Below are positions 1 to 5,470 of a DNA stretch of 10,380 nucleotides, one piece after another. Under the pieces are notes generated by a model, which ran no database searches, was not told the DNA's origin, and worked only from the letters and a program-made list of their open reading frames with translations. Position 1 is the first letter of the stretch, and every line of letters begins with the position of its first letter. Both the position numbers and the translations under genes were made by a program. The stretch spans positions 1 to 10,380 of the forward strand of contig JANPIL010000182.1 of the NCBI GenBank assembly GCA_031424975.1, written 5' to 3'. The stretch comes from Xanthocytophaga sp031424975. GTDB lineage: Bacteria; Bacteroidota; Bacteroidia; Cytophagales; 172606-1.

Positions 1-73
1 GCAATGCCTTCAGCACGCCGATATGCGCAAATCCCCGTGCGCCGCCACCCGATAATGCCAACCCGATTTTCAC
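1..73 (-). CDS. Patatin-like phospholipase, N-terminal fragment
   Basis: Only the first 24 codons are in the window; the gene runs off the left edge. The minus strand reads VKIGLALSGGGARG followed by FAHIGVLKAL. The glycine-rich GGGxRG block is the oxyanion-hole motif of patatin-like/RssA-type serine lipases, and G-V-L-K-A-L follows as in that family. The GxSxG nucleophile motif would lie beyond the edge. The start is taken at GTG (71-73) because the family begins with K-I-G-L-A-L-S-G-G-G and no in-frame ATG lies just upstream. These enzymes hydrolyse acyl ester bonds of lipids; the substrate here is unknown. It reads in the same direction as the MBL gene, 151 bases downstream of its stop, with a dispersed repeat in between. 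Confidence 0.82.
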   Translation of the reverse strand, partial: MKIGLALSGGGARGFAHIGVLKAL

Positions 74-157
74 AATGCTGAATGATGGAATGAATGACAG
101 AATGAATGCGGAATGCGGAGGTTGGAATGCGGAATGGAAAACCGCGCAAATTCCGGT
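74..157. repeat. Degenerate GAATG/GAATGCGG low-complexity tract
   Basis: GAATG recurs about seven times here with varying short spacers (AATGAATGACAG, GGAATGCGGAGG, GGAATGCGGAATGG). It fills the gap between the patatin start and the 30-bp repeat at 158. No reading frame or promoter consensus is visible. A shorter relative (GAATGCGGGAACGGAAAACG) occurs near 2279. It may be slippage-derived filler. Confidence 0.5.
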
Positions 158-187
158 AAAATAGTATCTTTTCAAAAGTCAAAACCC
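158..187 (+). repeat. 30-bp dispersed repeat, copy 1 (AATAGTATC element)
   Basis: Head AAAATAGTATC at 158-168, 11-base middle at 169-179, tail CAAAACCC at 180-187. The middle with its flanking C forms CTTTT-C-AAAAG, a perfect 5-bp hairpin. It lies between the MBL stop and the patatin start, opposite to their direction of transcription. After the tail comes an AACGGTAAACG stretch (196-206) that is also found at the same distance after the copy at 4675. Confidence 0.85.
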
Positions 188-224
188 CACCCTTGAACGG
201 TAAACGCGAAACGGAAAACGTAAA

Positions 225-1073
225 TCACAGCCAGTCAGCCAGATTGCCGCGCCGGTCTATCCGCACGCCCTTTTCGGTTTTCGTCACGGTTGTCGCTTCG
301 GTCACAGCATCGTGTTCAAACACCAGAATCCATTGGTTTTCAGCGGCTTCGTTTAGGATTTTTGTTTTTTCATCCATTGTCAGCAGCGGCCGCACATCGT
401 AGCCCATCACGTAGGGCACGGGCACGTGGGAGGCCGACGGAATGAGGTCTGCCATGTAAACGATGGTTTTGCCCTGGTATTGGATGCGGGGCAGCAGCAT
501 GGCCTCGGTGTGGCCGTTTACAAACAGGAAATCAATGTTGGCAAAAGGGGAAGGCTGGCCTTGCCGGATAAAATCCAGTTGTCCGCTTTGTTGGATGGGC
601 AGGATGTTTTCGGTCAGGAAGCTGGCTTTTTCGCGGGCGTTCGGCTGCACCGCCCACTGCCAATGCACCTCCGTTGACCAGTGGCGCGCATTCGGAAAGG
701 TGAGTATTGGCTTTTGGCTGTCCGGCTGGTCGTATTTCACCGCGCCGCCCACATGGTCGAAGTGCAGGTGCGTGAGTATCACATCGGTGACATCGCTGGC
801 CGAAAAACCGGCTTTCGCAATGGAGCCGGTCAGGCTGCCATCGCCGTGCAGGTGGTAGTGACTCAGAAACTTGGCATCCTGCTTGTCGCCAATGCCGGTG
901 TCAATGAGCACCAGCCGGTTGCCGTCTTCTATCAGCAAGCAGCGCATGGCCCAGGTGCAGCGGTTGTGTTCGTCGGCCGGATTGAGTTTCTGCCAGATTG
1001 GCTTGGGCACCACGCCAAACATCGCGCCGCCGTCGAGTTTGAAAAGTCCGGTATCGAGTACGTGCAGTTGCAT
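225..1073 (-). CDS. MBL-fold metallo-hydrolase (lactonase-like)
   Basis: Translation gives 282 residues from the ATG at 1071-1073; an earlier in-frame ATG at 1107-1109 would add 12 residues that do not look conserved. The metallo-beta-lactamase fold shows in IDTGIGD (about 58-63), the HxHxDH zinc motif H102-L-H104-F-D106-H107 followed by VGG, a later H188 in NGHTEAM, D209 in YMADL and H254 in FEHD. This ligand set is the dinuclear metal site of the AHL-lactonase/glyoxalase-II-like branch. There is no signal peptide, so the protein is probably cytoplasmic. The reaction cannot be told from sequence: lactonase, thioester or phosphodiester hydrolysis are all possible. It lies downstream of accA in the same direction, but repeats fill the gap, so co-transcription is uncertain. 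Confidence 0.88.
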   Translation of the reverse strand: MQLHVLDTGLFKLDGGAMFGVVPKPIWQKLNPADEHNRCTWAMRCLLIEDGNRLVLIDTGIGDKQDAKFLSHYHLHGDGSLTGSIAKAGFSASDVTDVILTHLHFDHVGGAVKYDQPDSQKPILTFPNARHWSTEVHWQWAVQPNAREKASFLTENILPIQQSGQLDFIRQGQPSPFANIDFLFVNGHTEAMLLPRIQYQGKTIVYMADLIPSASHVPVPYVMGYDVRPLLTMDEKTKILNEAAENQWILVFEHDAVTEATTVTKTEKGVRIDRRGNLADWL

Positions 1074-1111
1074 GGCGTTGGCTGGTGGTTTGCGGAAAAC
1101 GGCGGGCATTG

Positions 1112-1141
1112 AAAATAATATGTTTTGAAAACGCGAAACCT
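1112..1141 (+). repeat. 30-bp dispersed repeat, degenerate copy 2
   Basis: Head AAAATAATATG (two changes from consensus), 11-base middle, tail CGAAACCT. The spacing is exact. The stem is GTTTT-G-AAAAC, so the closing base pair changed from C-G to G-C on both sides. It lies 38 bases upstream of the MBL start codon, opposite in direction, probably within that gene's promoter or leader. Confidence 0.6.
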
Positions 1142-1166
1142 CAACTCAGGACTTTGGCTTGCGGGT

Positions 1167-1199
1167 AACTCTGGCAGAGTCCAAAACTCTGCCAGAGTT
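1167..1199. repeat. Perfect 14-bp inverted repeat (AACTCTGGCAGAGT)
   Basis: AACTCTGGCAGAGT at 1167-1180 and its exact reverse complement at 1186-1199 are separated by a 5-base loop, CCAAA. The stem would be very stable in RNA from either strand. It has no T-tract, so it is not a standard terminator. It looks like a dispersed palindromic unit of the type common between Bacteroidota genes, and it abuts the next repeat at 1200 directly. Confidence 0.8.
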
Positions 1200-1230
1200 G
1201 GGGTTTGGCCTTTTCAGAACATACTATTTT
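1200..1230 (-). repeat. 30-bp dispersed repeat, copy 3
   Basis: Read on the minus strand: head AAAATAGTATG, middle TTCTGAAAAGG, tail CCAAACCCC. The spacing is exact. The palindrome is imperfect (three of five pairs). It is oriented with accA and MBL transcription, 40 bases past the accA stop. Confidence 0.82.
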
Positions 1231-1242
1231 GCCGGGTGGCTT

Positions 1243-1269
1243 GGGCGGCCGCAAGGGCCGCCCCTACGG
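1243..1269. repeat. Palindromic repeat GGGCGGCC-GCAAG-GGCCGCCCCTACG
   Basis: GGGCGGCC (1243-1250) pairs perfectly with GGCCGCCC (1256-1263) across a GCAAG loop, followed by CTACG. On the minus strand it reads GTAGGGGCGG and so on, resembling the GTAGGGGCG...CGCCC intergenic palindromes scattered in several bacterial phyla (family resemblance from memory). It ends one base before the accA stop codon and could form a 3'-end hairpin on the accA mRNA. Confidence 0.7.
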
Positions 1270-1270
1270 A

Positions 1271-2218
1271 TTATTCCTGTACCACGCCCATGGAACTGAA
1301 TTTTTCAATGCGCTGGTTGATGCGCTGCTGCGGGCTTAGTTGGTTCAGTTCACCGAGGGCATCCAGAATCGTCTGTTTGACGGTCATGGCCATGGCTACA
1401 GTGTCGGTATGCGCGCCGCCCAGCGGTTCGGGAATGATGCCGTCAATCAGGCCGACTTTTTTCATGTCTTCGGCGGTGAGTTTGAGGGCTTCGGCGGCTT
1501 GCTCCTTGAAATTCCAACTGCGCCACAGGATGGAGGAACATGATTCGGGCGAAATGACCGAATACCAAGTGTTTTCGAGCATCAGCACCCGGTCGCCGAT
1601 GGCAATGCCCAGTGCCCCGCCCGAAGCTCCCTCGCCGATGATGATGCAGATGACGGGCACTTTGAGCATGAACATTTCGCGCAGGTTGCGGGCAATGGCT
1701 TCGCCTTGGCCGCGTTCTTCGGCCTCAATGCCCGGAAAAGCCCCCGGCGTGTCAATGAGCGTGACAATGGGCTTGTTGAATTTCTCGGCCATTTTCATCA
1801 GCCGCAGCGCCTTGCGGTAGCCTTCGGGGTTGGCCATGCCAAAATTGCGCTGCTGCCGCTGCTTGGTGTTGCGCCCTTTTTGCTGCCCGATAAACATCAC
1901 CGACTGGCCGTCCATCATGCCCAGCCCGCCCACCATTGCCTGGTCGTCGGCCACAGTGCGGTCGCCGTGCAACTCAATGAACTGGTCGGTAATCGAATAA
2001 ATGTAGTCGAGCGTGTAGGGCCGGTCGGCGTGGCGCGAAAGCTGCACGCGCTGCCAGCGGGTCAGGTTCTGGTAGGTGTTGCGCTTGAGTTGGAGGATGT
2101 TGGCCTCCAGCACTTTCACGGCCGCCTGCATTTCCGGGTTCGATCCTTCGGCGAGTTGCTGCATATCGGCCAGTTTGGCTTCGAGTTCGGCAATGGGTTT
2201 CTCAAAATCCAAGAGCAT
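1271..2218 (-). CDS. accA: Acetyl-CoA carboxylase carboxyltransferase subunit alpha
   Basis: The 315-residue protein has the usual length for AccA. With AccD it transfers the carboxyl group from carboxybiotin to acetyl-CoA, giving malonyl-CoA for fatty-acid synthesis in the cytoplasm. It starts with the typical helical region MLLDFEKPIAELE. The crotonase-like core carries HGDR (84-87), DTPGAFPG (156-163) and the oxyanion-hole segment GEGASGGALGIAIGDR (195-210), then ENTWYSVISPE (215-225). The start at 2218 fits the family. Nothing is truncated. accD is not adjacent, as is common. A Bacteroidetes -7 box lies 28 bases upstream. Just past the stop lie a GC-rich hairpin and a 30-bp repeat. Confidence 0.97.
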   Translation of the reverse strand: MLLDFEKPIAELEAKLADMQQLAEGSNPEMQAAVKVLEANILQLKRNTYQNLTRWQRVQLSRHADRPYTLDYIYSITDQFIELHGDRTVADDQAMVGGLGMMDGQSVMFIGQQKGRNTKQRQQRNFGMANPEGYRKALRLMKMAEKFNKPIVTLIDTPGAFPGIEAEERGQGEAIARNLREMFMLKVPVICIIIGEGASGGALGIAIGDRVLMLENTWYSVISPESCSSILWRSWNFKEQAAEALKLTAEDMKKVGLIDGIIPEPLGGAHTDTVAMAMTVKQTILDALGELNQLSPQQRINQRIEKFSSMGVVQE

Positions 2219-2245
2219 GAAAGTTTTGGTTTGTTGGGCAACCGC

Positions 2246-2253
2246 AAATTTAA
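2246..2253 (-). promoter_or_regulatory. -7 box of the accA promoter (TAAATTTG)
   Basis: On the minus strand TAAATTTG is an exact match to the Bacteroidetes sigma-ABfr -7 consensus TAnnTTTG. A clean -33 TTG at the usual spacing is not obvious (a TTTG sits only 13 bases upstream). The distance to the accA ATG would leave a leader of about 20 bases. The rest of 2254-2372 shows no gene. Confidence 0.55.
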
Positions 2254-2372
2254 TAGTTTATCTCACAAATGAAGGATTGAATGCGGGAACGGAAAACGGG
2301 CGGGCAAAGCCCTTGACAGACAGCAGGTTGCCTGTAAAAAACAGTGGCTTTACGCCGAAAAATTAATCCCTA

Positions 2373-2400
2373 TTGAATCAATAGACTTTTCGTACTTTTG
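2373..2400 (+). promoter_or_regulatory. Promoter of the rrf2 gene (TTG-N17-TACTTTTG)
   Basis: TTG at 2373-2375 and TACTTTTG at 2393-2400 match the Bacteroidetes -33/-7 consensus with a 17-base spacer. Transcription would start near 2407. This places the 30-bp repeat at 2412 and a small hairpin at 2447 in the 5' untranslated leader of the regulator. Confidence 0.65.
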
Positions 2401-2411
2401 CATCGGAATCC

Positions 2412-2441
2412 AAAATAGTATCTTTTTTTTATCCTAAACCC
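2412..2441 (+). repeat. 30-bp dispersed repeat, copy 4
   Basis: Head AAAATAGTATC, middle TTTTTTTTATC, tail CTAAACCC, with exact spacing. The middle is T-rich and not palindromic. It lies just after the predicted transcription start of rrf2, so it is probably transcribed; the eight Ts could also cause pausing or slippage. Confidence 0.8.
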
Positions 2442-2446
2442 GTTTT

Positions 2447-2460
2447 CCGCCGTCCGGCGG
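2447..2460. repeat. Short hairpin CCGCC-GTCC-GGCGG before rrf2
   Basis: CCGCC (2447-2451) pairs with GGCGG (2456-2460) around GTCC. It ends 11 bases before the rrf2 ATG, where it could affect ribosome access. It resembles the 17-bp palindrome at 6580 (CCTGCC-TGTCC-GGCAGG) and may be a shorter relative. Confidence 0.5.
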
Positions 2461-2471
2461 ATTTGTCCATC

Positions 2472-2912
2472 ATGCTCTCAAAAAAAGCCAAGTACGCCCT
2501 GAAAGCCCTTTTCAGCCTCGCCCATGAATACGGCAGCGAAGCCGTGCTGATTGCCGACATTGCGGAAAAGGAAGGGATTCCGAAGAAATTCCTAGAAGCC
2601 ATCCTGCTGGATTTAAAGAACCACGGCATCCTGTACAGCCGCCGGGGCAAAATGGGTGGCTACGGCTTGCTCCGCAACCCCGAACAAATTACGGTGGGCG
2701 AGGTGGTGCGCATTATTGACGGGCCGTTGGCGTTGGTGCCTTGCGCCCGCCAAAACGGCTACCAGCCGTGTGAGGAATGCCACGACATTGAAACCTGCGC
2801 CATCCGCATCACCCTGAAGAAAGTGCGCGATGCCACCGCCGAAATCCTGGACGGAACCACGCTTTCGGACTGCACCCGGATTGAGAAAAAGGCGTTGGAC
2901 TGGATGATATGA
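2472..2912 (+). CDS. Rrf2-family transcriptional regulator with cysteine cluster
   Basis: The 146-residue protein begins MLSKKAKYALKALF, the standard Rrf2 N-terminus, so the ATG at 2472 is preferred over an in-frame TTG at 2463. The winged-helix DNA-binding domain occupies about 1-80 (IADIAEKEGIPKKFLEAIL recognition region, then RRGKMGGYGL of the wing). Cysteines C91, C100, C103 and C109 in PC-ARQNGYQPCEECHDIETC are candidate Fe-S or metal ligands, as in IscR/NsrR-type sensors, although the spacing differs from IscR (C-x5-C-x5-C). The likely role is redox- or Fe-S-sensing regulation. It appears to be monocistronic, with its own promoter, and is convergent with the DUF155 gene 62 bases away. 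Its targets cannot be read from this window. Confidence 0.92.
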   Translation: MLSKKAKYALKALFSLAHEYGSEAVLIADIAEKEGIPKKFLEAILLDLKNHGILYSRRGKMGGYGLLRNPEQITVGEVVRIIDGPLALVPCARQNGYQPCEECHDIETCAIRITLKKVRDATAEILDGTTLSDCTRIEKKALDWMI

Positions 2913-2928
2913 CCAAGGCGGCGCGTTT

Positions 2929-2958
2929 GAAATAGTATCTTTCAAATGTGCCAAACCC
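2929..2958 (+). repeat. 30-bp dispersed repeat, copy 5
   Basis: Head GAAATAGTATC, middle TTTCAAATGTG, tail CCAAACCC, with exact spacing. It fills half of the 62-base gap between the convergent stops of rrf2 (2912) and the DUF155 gene (2975). No other terminator is visible there, so it may lie in both 3' ends. Confidence 0.85.
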
Positions 2959-2974
2959 GGCGGCGCACAGAAAC

Positions 2975-3766
2975 CTAATGGCCCCAGTTGAATATCTTCC
3001 CGAAAACCAGATCAAGCACTTCGATTAAAATAAGGCCGATCACGATCAGTTCGAGCCGGTTGCTTTCGCGGTTTTGCGACAAGTCGGTAAACAGCTTCAG
3101 GTTGTCTTCCACAATGCGCAGTTGATAGTCCAACGCCCGGAAACGCGTGTTGATGTCGAACATTTCGCGTAGGCCGTGATCCAGTTTCGAGAGGTATTCC
3201 TGCTCCCAGGTAGTATCGGGCGAGTTGAAGATGTACAGGTTGTCAATGATGCTGTTTTTCACGTTCAGCGTTCGGCCAATGAATTTGAGCAAATTGGCGC
3301 GTGAAATCTTGATTTTGCCGATTTTTTCGAGTTGCTCGCCAAACTTGCGCGCATCTTCCAGAATCTCATCGCCCAGTGCCTCGTACAGTTCCAACGCTAC
3401 CGACTGCGCGGTGTTGAGCATGATAATCCGCACGGCGTTTTCGTTGATTTCGGGCACTACCAGCGAGGTGTAGCTGAACGTCAGTTTGCGTTCGGGGTTC
3501 ACTTCCACCACCAAGTCCTCTTTGAAATCGCCTTCGATTAGCCGTTCGCAGAAGTTCTTGAAAAAACGGATGGCATCGCTTTTCTCTATTTCCGACTGGT
3601 TGGCAAACACAACCACGCCGTAACTGAGCACATACAGGTACTTGCCGTTTTCCTGCACGTAAAAAATCTCGTGGTTATTAGAAAAAAAAGGCTCGCCCGT
3701 AAATTCGGTGCGCAGCCGCTTAATATTGATTTGTTCGGCAATTTGAAAGGCTTCGATTTTCAGCAT
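2975..3766 (-). CDS. DUF155/RMD1-family membrane-anchored protein
   Basis: The protein has 263 residues from the ATG at 3764-3766, giving MLKIEAFQIAEQINIKRL. A longer open frame to 3877 adds a proline-rich stretch that overlaps intergenic palindromes and is not credible. The N-terminal half has the motif Y-VLSYGVVVFAN (about 48-59) typical of the DUF155/RMD1 family known from yeast Rmd1/Sif2/Rmd8 and bacterial relatives. The middle is charged and helical, and a hydrophobic segment near the C-terminus (LELIVIGLILIEVLDLVF) suggests a single tail-anchor membrane helix. Biochemical function is unknown in bacteria. The neighbours are unrelated and the gene is probably transcribed alone. The family call rests on remembered motif similarity. 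Confidence 0.8.
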   Translation of the reverse strand: MLKIEAFQIAEQINIKRLRTEFTGEPFFSNNHEIFYVQENGKYLYVLSYGVVVFANQSEIEKSDAIRFFKNFCERLIEGDFKEDLVVEVNPERKLTFSYTSLVVPEINENAVRIIMLNTAQSVALELYEALGDEILEDARKFGEQLEKIGKIKISRANLLKFIGRTLNVKNSIIDNLYIFNSPDTTWEQEYLSKLDHGLREMFDINTRFRALDYQLRIVEDNLKLFTDLSQNRESNRLELIVIGLILIEVLDLVFGKIFNWGH

Positions 3767-3810
3767 GGGAAGGCTGTTTTGGCACAAGGTACGCAAAATT
3801 GTTGGTAGCA

Positions 3811-3827
3811 CGGGCAGCGGCTGCCCG
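3811..3827. repeat. Hairpin CGGGCAG-CGG-CTGCCCG
   Basis: Perfect 7-bp arms around a 3-base loop, in the leader region of the DUF155 gene (minus strand). It has the look of a dispersed intergenic palindrome and lacks a T-tract. It is one of several elements filling the 471-base gap from 3767 to 4237. Confidence 0.6.
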
Positions 3828-3854
3828 CAGCGGCGCGGTGTGTGTGGTGGCGTT

Positions 3855-3900
3855 GCCGGTGTTTCCAGTCGTTTCAACGACTTTGGCGCGGGATACCGGC
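3855..3900. repeat. Nested inverted repeat (AGTCGTT..AACGACT inside GCCGGT..ACCGGC)
   Basis: The inner arms AGTCGTT (3867-3873) and AACGACT (3876-3882) are perfect with a 2-base centre. The outer arms GCCGGT (3855-3860) and ACCGGC (3895-3900) are also perfect. No T-tract follows. It is likely another dispersed palindromic unit upstream of the DUF155 gene. Confidence 0.6.
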
Positions 3901-3938
3901 GGGGTTGTGCCAGCGGGCCGACGCAGGGGGAGCCATTG

Positions 3939-3968
3939 GAAATAGTATCTTCTCAGAAGCCCAAACCT
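3939..3968 (+). repeat. 30-bp dispersed repeat, copy 6
   Basis: Head GAAATAGTATC, middle TTCTCAGAAGC, tail CCAAACCT. The stem CTTCT-C-AGAAG is perfect and differs from copy 1 by a compensated pair. It lies between the DUF155 and HIT genes, opposite to both. Confidence 0.85.
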
Positions 3969-4036
3969 GCCTTTCAGAACGCCAAGCTTCCCGAAAACCT
4001 GCGGTTTCCTGCACAAGCTGAAGCGTGTGCTACCGC

Positions 4037-4072
4037 AAAAAAAATCCCGGAAGCCAGCGGCTTCCGGGATTT
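4037..4072 (-). terminator. Rho-independent terminator downstream of greA-HIT
   Basis: Perfect 14-bp arms, 4042-4055 and 4059-4072 (AAATCCCGGAAGCC and its complement), with a 3-base loop AGC. Read on the minus strand, the stem is followed by eight Ts (4037-4044). It is the strongest terminator in the window and lies about 165 bases past the HIT stop, so it probably ends the greA-HIT transcript or that of a short unit between. Confidence 0.85.
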
Positions 4073-4090
4073 CGGTCACAAAACTCCTCT

Positions 4091-4153
4091 TCACTTCAAT
4101 TTAATGAAGTTGAATTCGGTGACATGACCCACAAAGTCGCCAAATGGTTGCAC
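4091..4153 (-). other. Possible tiny ORF or gene remnant before the terminator
   Basis: From a GTG at 4151-4153 the minus strand reads VQPFGDFVGHVTEFNFIKLK then TGA, 18 bases before the terminator stem. The frame is open upstream only to a TAA at 4181-4183. A stop placed directly before a strong terminator looks like the end of a former gene, but nothing identifies it and 20 codons can arise by chance. Apart from this, 4073-4237 shows no gene. Confidence 0.15.
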
Positions 4154-4237
4154 GGGTTTTGAAAAAAAGTTGAAATAAAATTAAAAACCGCGTTTAAAGC
4201 CATTCAGAGCCATTTTTTAAGGAAAATTTTCGGCGGT

Positions 4238-4633
4238 TCAGCCAATGAACCCACGGATTTTCTCGGCCAGCGCGGCCAATTCCCCGGAATCCACTTGCAA
4301 CTTGGGTTTGCTGAAATCAAGGTCGTGCAGGGAGTTGAGCGGCACCAGATGCACGTGGGCGTGCGGCACTTCCAAGCCAATCACCGCCACACCCACGCGC
4401 AGGCAAGGCACGGATTGCGCCAAGGCCGGTGCAATCCGTTTGCAAAACGCCATCAGGTTGGCGTAAACGGCATCGTCCAGATCAAAAAGATAGTCGGTTT
4501 CGCGTTTGGGCACTACCAGCGTGTGCCCCATAGCCACCGGACTGATGTCCAGAAAAGCAAGGCAATGTTCGTTTTCGGCGATTTTGTGGCACGGAATCTC
4601 GCCATTGATGATGCGTGTGAAGAGCGAAGGCAT
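4238..4633 (-). CDS. HIT-family nucleotide hydrolase/transferase
   Basis: The 131-residue protein is the usual length for a single HIT (histidine triad) domain. The catalytic motif is H91-A-H93-V-H95-L-V-P; the middle histidine is the nucleophile in HINT-type enzymes. The N-terminal SLFTRIINGEIPCHKIAENE and the GHTLVVPKRE segment (36-45) are typical of the Hint/PKCI branch. Members cleave phosphoramidates such as AMP-lysine; the physiological substrate is unknown. The gene follows greA in the same direction with a 91-base gap holding a 30-bp repeat. This pairing, familiar from Bacteroidota, suggests an operon ending at the terminator near 4040. Confidence 0.93.
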   Translation of the reverse strand: MPSLFTRIINGEIPCHKIAENEHCLAFLDISPVAMGHTLVVPKRETDYLFDLDDAVYANLMAFCKRIAPALAQSVPCLRVGVAVIGLEVPHAHVHLVPLNSLHDLDFSKPKLQVDSGELAALAEKIRGFIG

Positions 4634-4639
4634 GGCGTT

Positions 4640-4668
4640 TTGCGTTTACTGTTTGTCGTTTACCGTTT
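4640..4668. repeat. Degenerate AACGGTAAACG tract next to a 30-bp repeat
   Basis: On the minus strand AACGGTAAACG is followed by related AAACAGTAAACG and AAAACG units. The tract begins 7 bases after the tail CCAAACCCC of the copy at 4675. The copy at 158 has the same AACGGTAAACG at the same 7-base distance (196-206), so some copies of the repeat may extend further. It lies just upstream of the HIT start codon. Confidence 0.4.
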
Positions 4669-4674
4669 GGGGGC

Positions 4675-4705
4675 GGGGTTTGGCCTTCCTGGAAGATACT
4701 ATTTT
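4675..4705 (-). repeat. 30-bp dispersed repeat, copy 7
   Basis: Minus strand: head AAAATAGTATC, middle TTCCAGGAAGG, tail CCAAACCCC. The stem CTTCC-A-GGAAG is perfect, a third compensated version. It sits in the greA-HIT intercistronic gap in the direction of transcription, so the hairpin would form in the mRNA. Confidence 0.88.
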
Positions 4706-4724
4706 CAACTGACGCAAAACGTTT

Positions 4725-5198
4725 TCACCGCCCTATTTCCAGCACTTCAAACTCCATCTGCCCGGCGGGAACGGTGATGGCGGCCGTTTCGCCCACTTTT
4801 TTGCCCAGCAATCCTTTGCCAATCGGCGATTGCACCGATATTTTGCCCGCCTTCAGGTCGGCTTCCTCTTCGGCCACGAGTGTGTAGGTCACCAGCGTGC
4901 CGTTCTTACGGTTTTTGATTTTCACGATGGACAGGATGGAAACCTGCGACATATCAATGGACGACTCGTCCACGAGCCGGGCGTTGGAGAGCAGTTCCTT
5001 GAGCTTGGCAATCTTCATTTCCAGCATTCCCTGCGCGTCTTTGGCGGCATCGTATTCGGCATTTTCGCTCAAATCTCCCTTGTCGCGGGCTTCGGCAATC
5101 TGCCGCGCAATATCGGCCCGCCCCTTGGTTGTCAGTCCGCTCAACTCGTCCTTGAGTTTGCTCAAGCCCTCCGGTGTGTAATACGAAAATTTACTCAT
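4725..5198 (-). CDS. greA: Transcription elongation factor GreA
   Basis: The 157-residue protein has full family length. GreA enters the RNA polymerase secondary channel and stimulates cleavage of backtracked RNA. The N-terminal coiled coil carries GDLSENAEYDAAKD, with D42 and E45 matching the catalytic acidic tip D41/E44 of E. coli GreA. The C-terminal FKBP-like domain follows (SILSIVKIKNRKNGTLVTYTL, then SPIGKGLLGKKVGE). The start at 5198 gives MSKFSYYTPEGLSKLK, as expected. It heads a probable greA-HIT operon and is divergent from fmt. The long upstream region contains two hairpins with T-tracts on its own strand, suggesting leader control. Confidence 0.97.
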   Translation of the reverse strand: MSKFSYYTPEGLSKLKDELSGLTTKGRADIARQIAEARDKGDLSENAEYDAAKDAQGMLEMKIAKLKELLSNARLVDESSIDMSQVSILSIVKIKNRKNGTLVTYTLVAEEEADLKAGKISVQSPIGKGLLGKKVGETAAITVPAGQMEFEVLEIGR

Positions 5199-5242
5199 TG
5201 TTCAGTTGGAAGTTAGTGCATTGTTGTGGCATGACTCGGAAT

Positions 5243-5265
5243 AAAAAAACGGCTGAAAAACCGTT
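5243..5265 (-). terminator. Terminator-like hairpin in the greA upstream region
   Basis: On the minus strand AACGG pairs with CCGTT (5261-5265 with 5248-5252, loop of 8), and seven Ts follow (5243-5249). G-U pairs could lengthen the stem on the RNA. It lies about 45 bases before the greA start codon, so it would either end a small RNA or act as an attenuator in the greA leader. Confidence 0.5.
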
Positions 5266-5370
5266 CCGCAAAGCACCAGTGATTTGTCAGGGCATCAGCC
5301 AAGACCCGAACCCGGCCGGGTAATCGTGTGGTTACGGTAAGGCAGCGAAACGGGGTTTTCCATGGTTGCT

Positions 5371-5411
5371 TTTCACAAAAACAAACCGCAAGAATCGGAA
5401 GACTCTTGCGG
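5371..5411 (-). terminator. Long hairpin with T-rich tail in the greA leader
   Basis: Arms 5386-5396 and 5401-5411 with a 4-base loop. On the minus strand the 11-bp stem is complete, with one G-U pair (on the plus strand that position is an A-C mismatch), and the sequence TTTGTTTTTGTG follows. The 5' arm CCGCAA is also complementary to TTGCGG within 5454-5460 upstream on the same RNA, giving an alternative fold. Confidence 0.45.
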
Positions 5412-5470
5412 GCGATGCTTTTTAAAATGCTAATGTACGCCTTTCCGTTAAAACCCGCAAACGCATTCAC

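Noticed and set aside
2253..2264. AATAGTTTATC near the accA promoter as another repeat head
   Set aside because: It has extra bases inside the head and no CCAAACCC tail at the expected distance.
3208..3217. AGGTAGTATC within the DUF155 gene as a repeat copy
   Set aside because: No tail follows after 11 bases and the flanking sequence encodes normal protein, so it is a chance match.
3767..3877. N-terminal extension of the DUF155 protein
   Set aside because: The extra 37 residues overlap two palindromic repeats; the family-like sequence begins at the ATG at 3766.
5295..5356. Plus-strand stretch with CCCGAACC...CCGGGTAAT resembling part of a TPP riboswitch
   Set aside because: The CUGAGA core is absent, the second conserved arm does not match, and the neighbour downstream is fmt, not a thiamine gene.
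5386..5411. GGAA tetraloop on the plus strand suggesting SRP RNA
   Set aside because: The SRP symmetric and asymmetric internal-loop sequences are missing; the stem is a plain 11-bp helix that pairs better on the minus strand.
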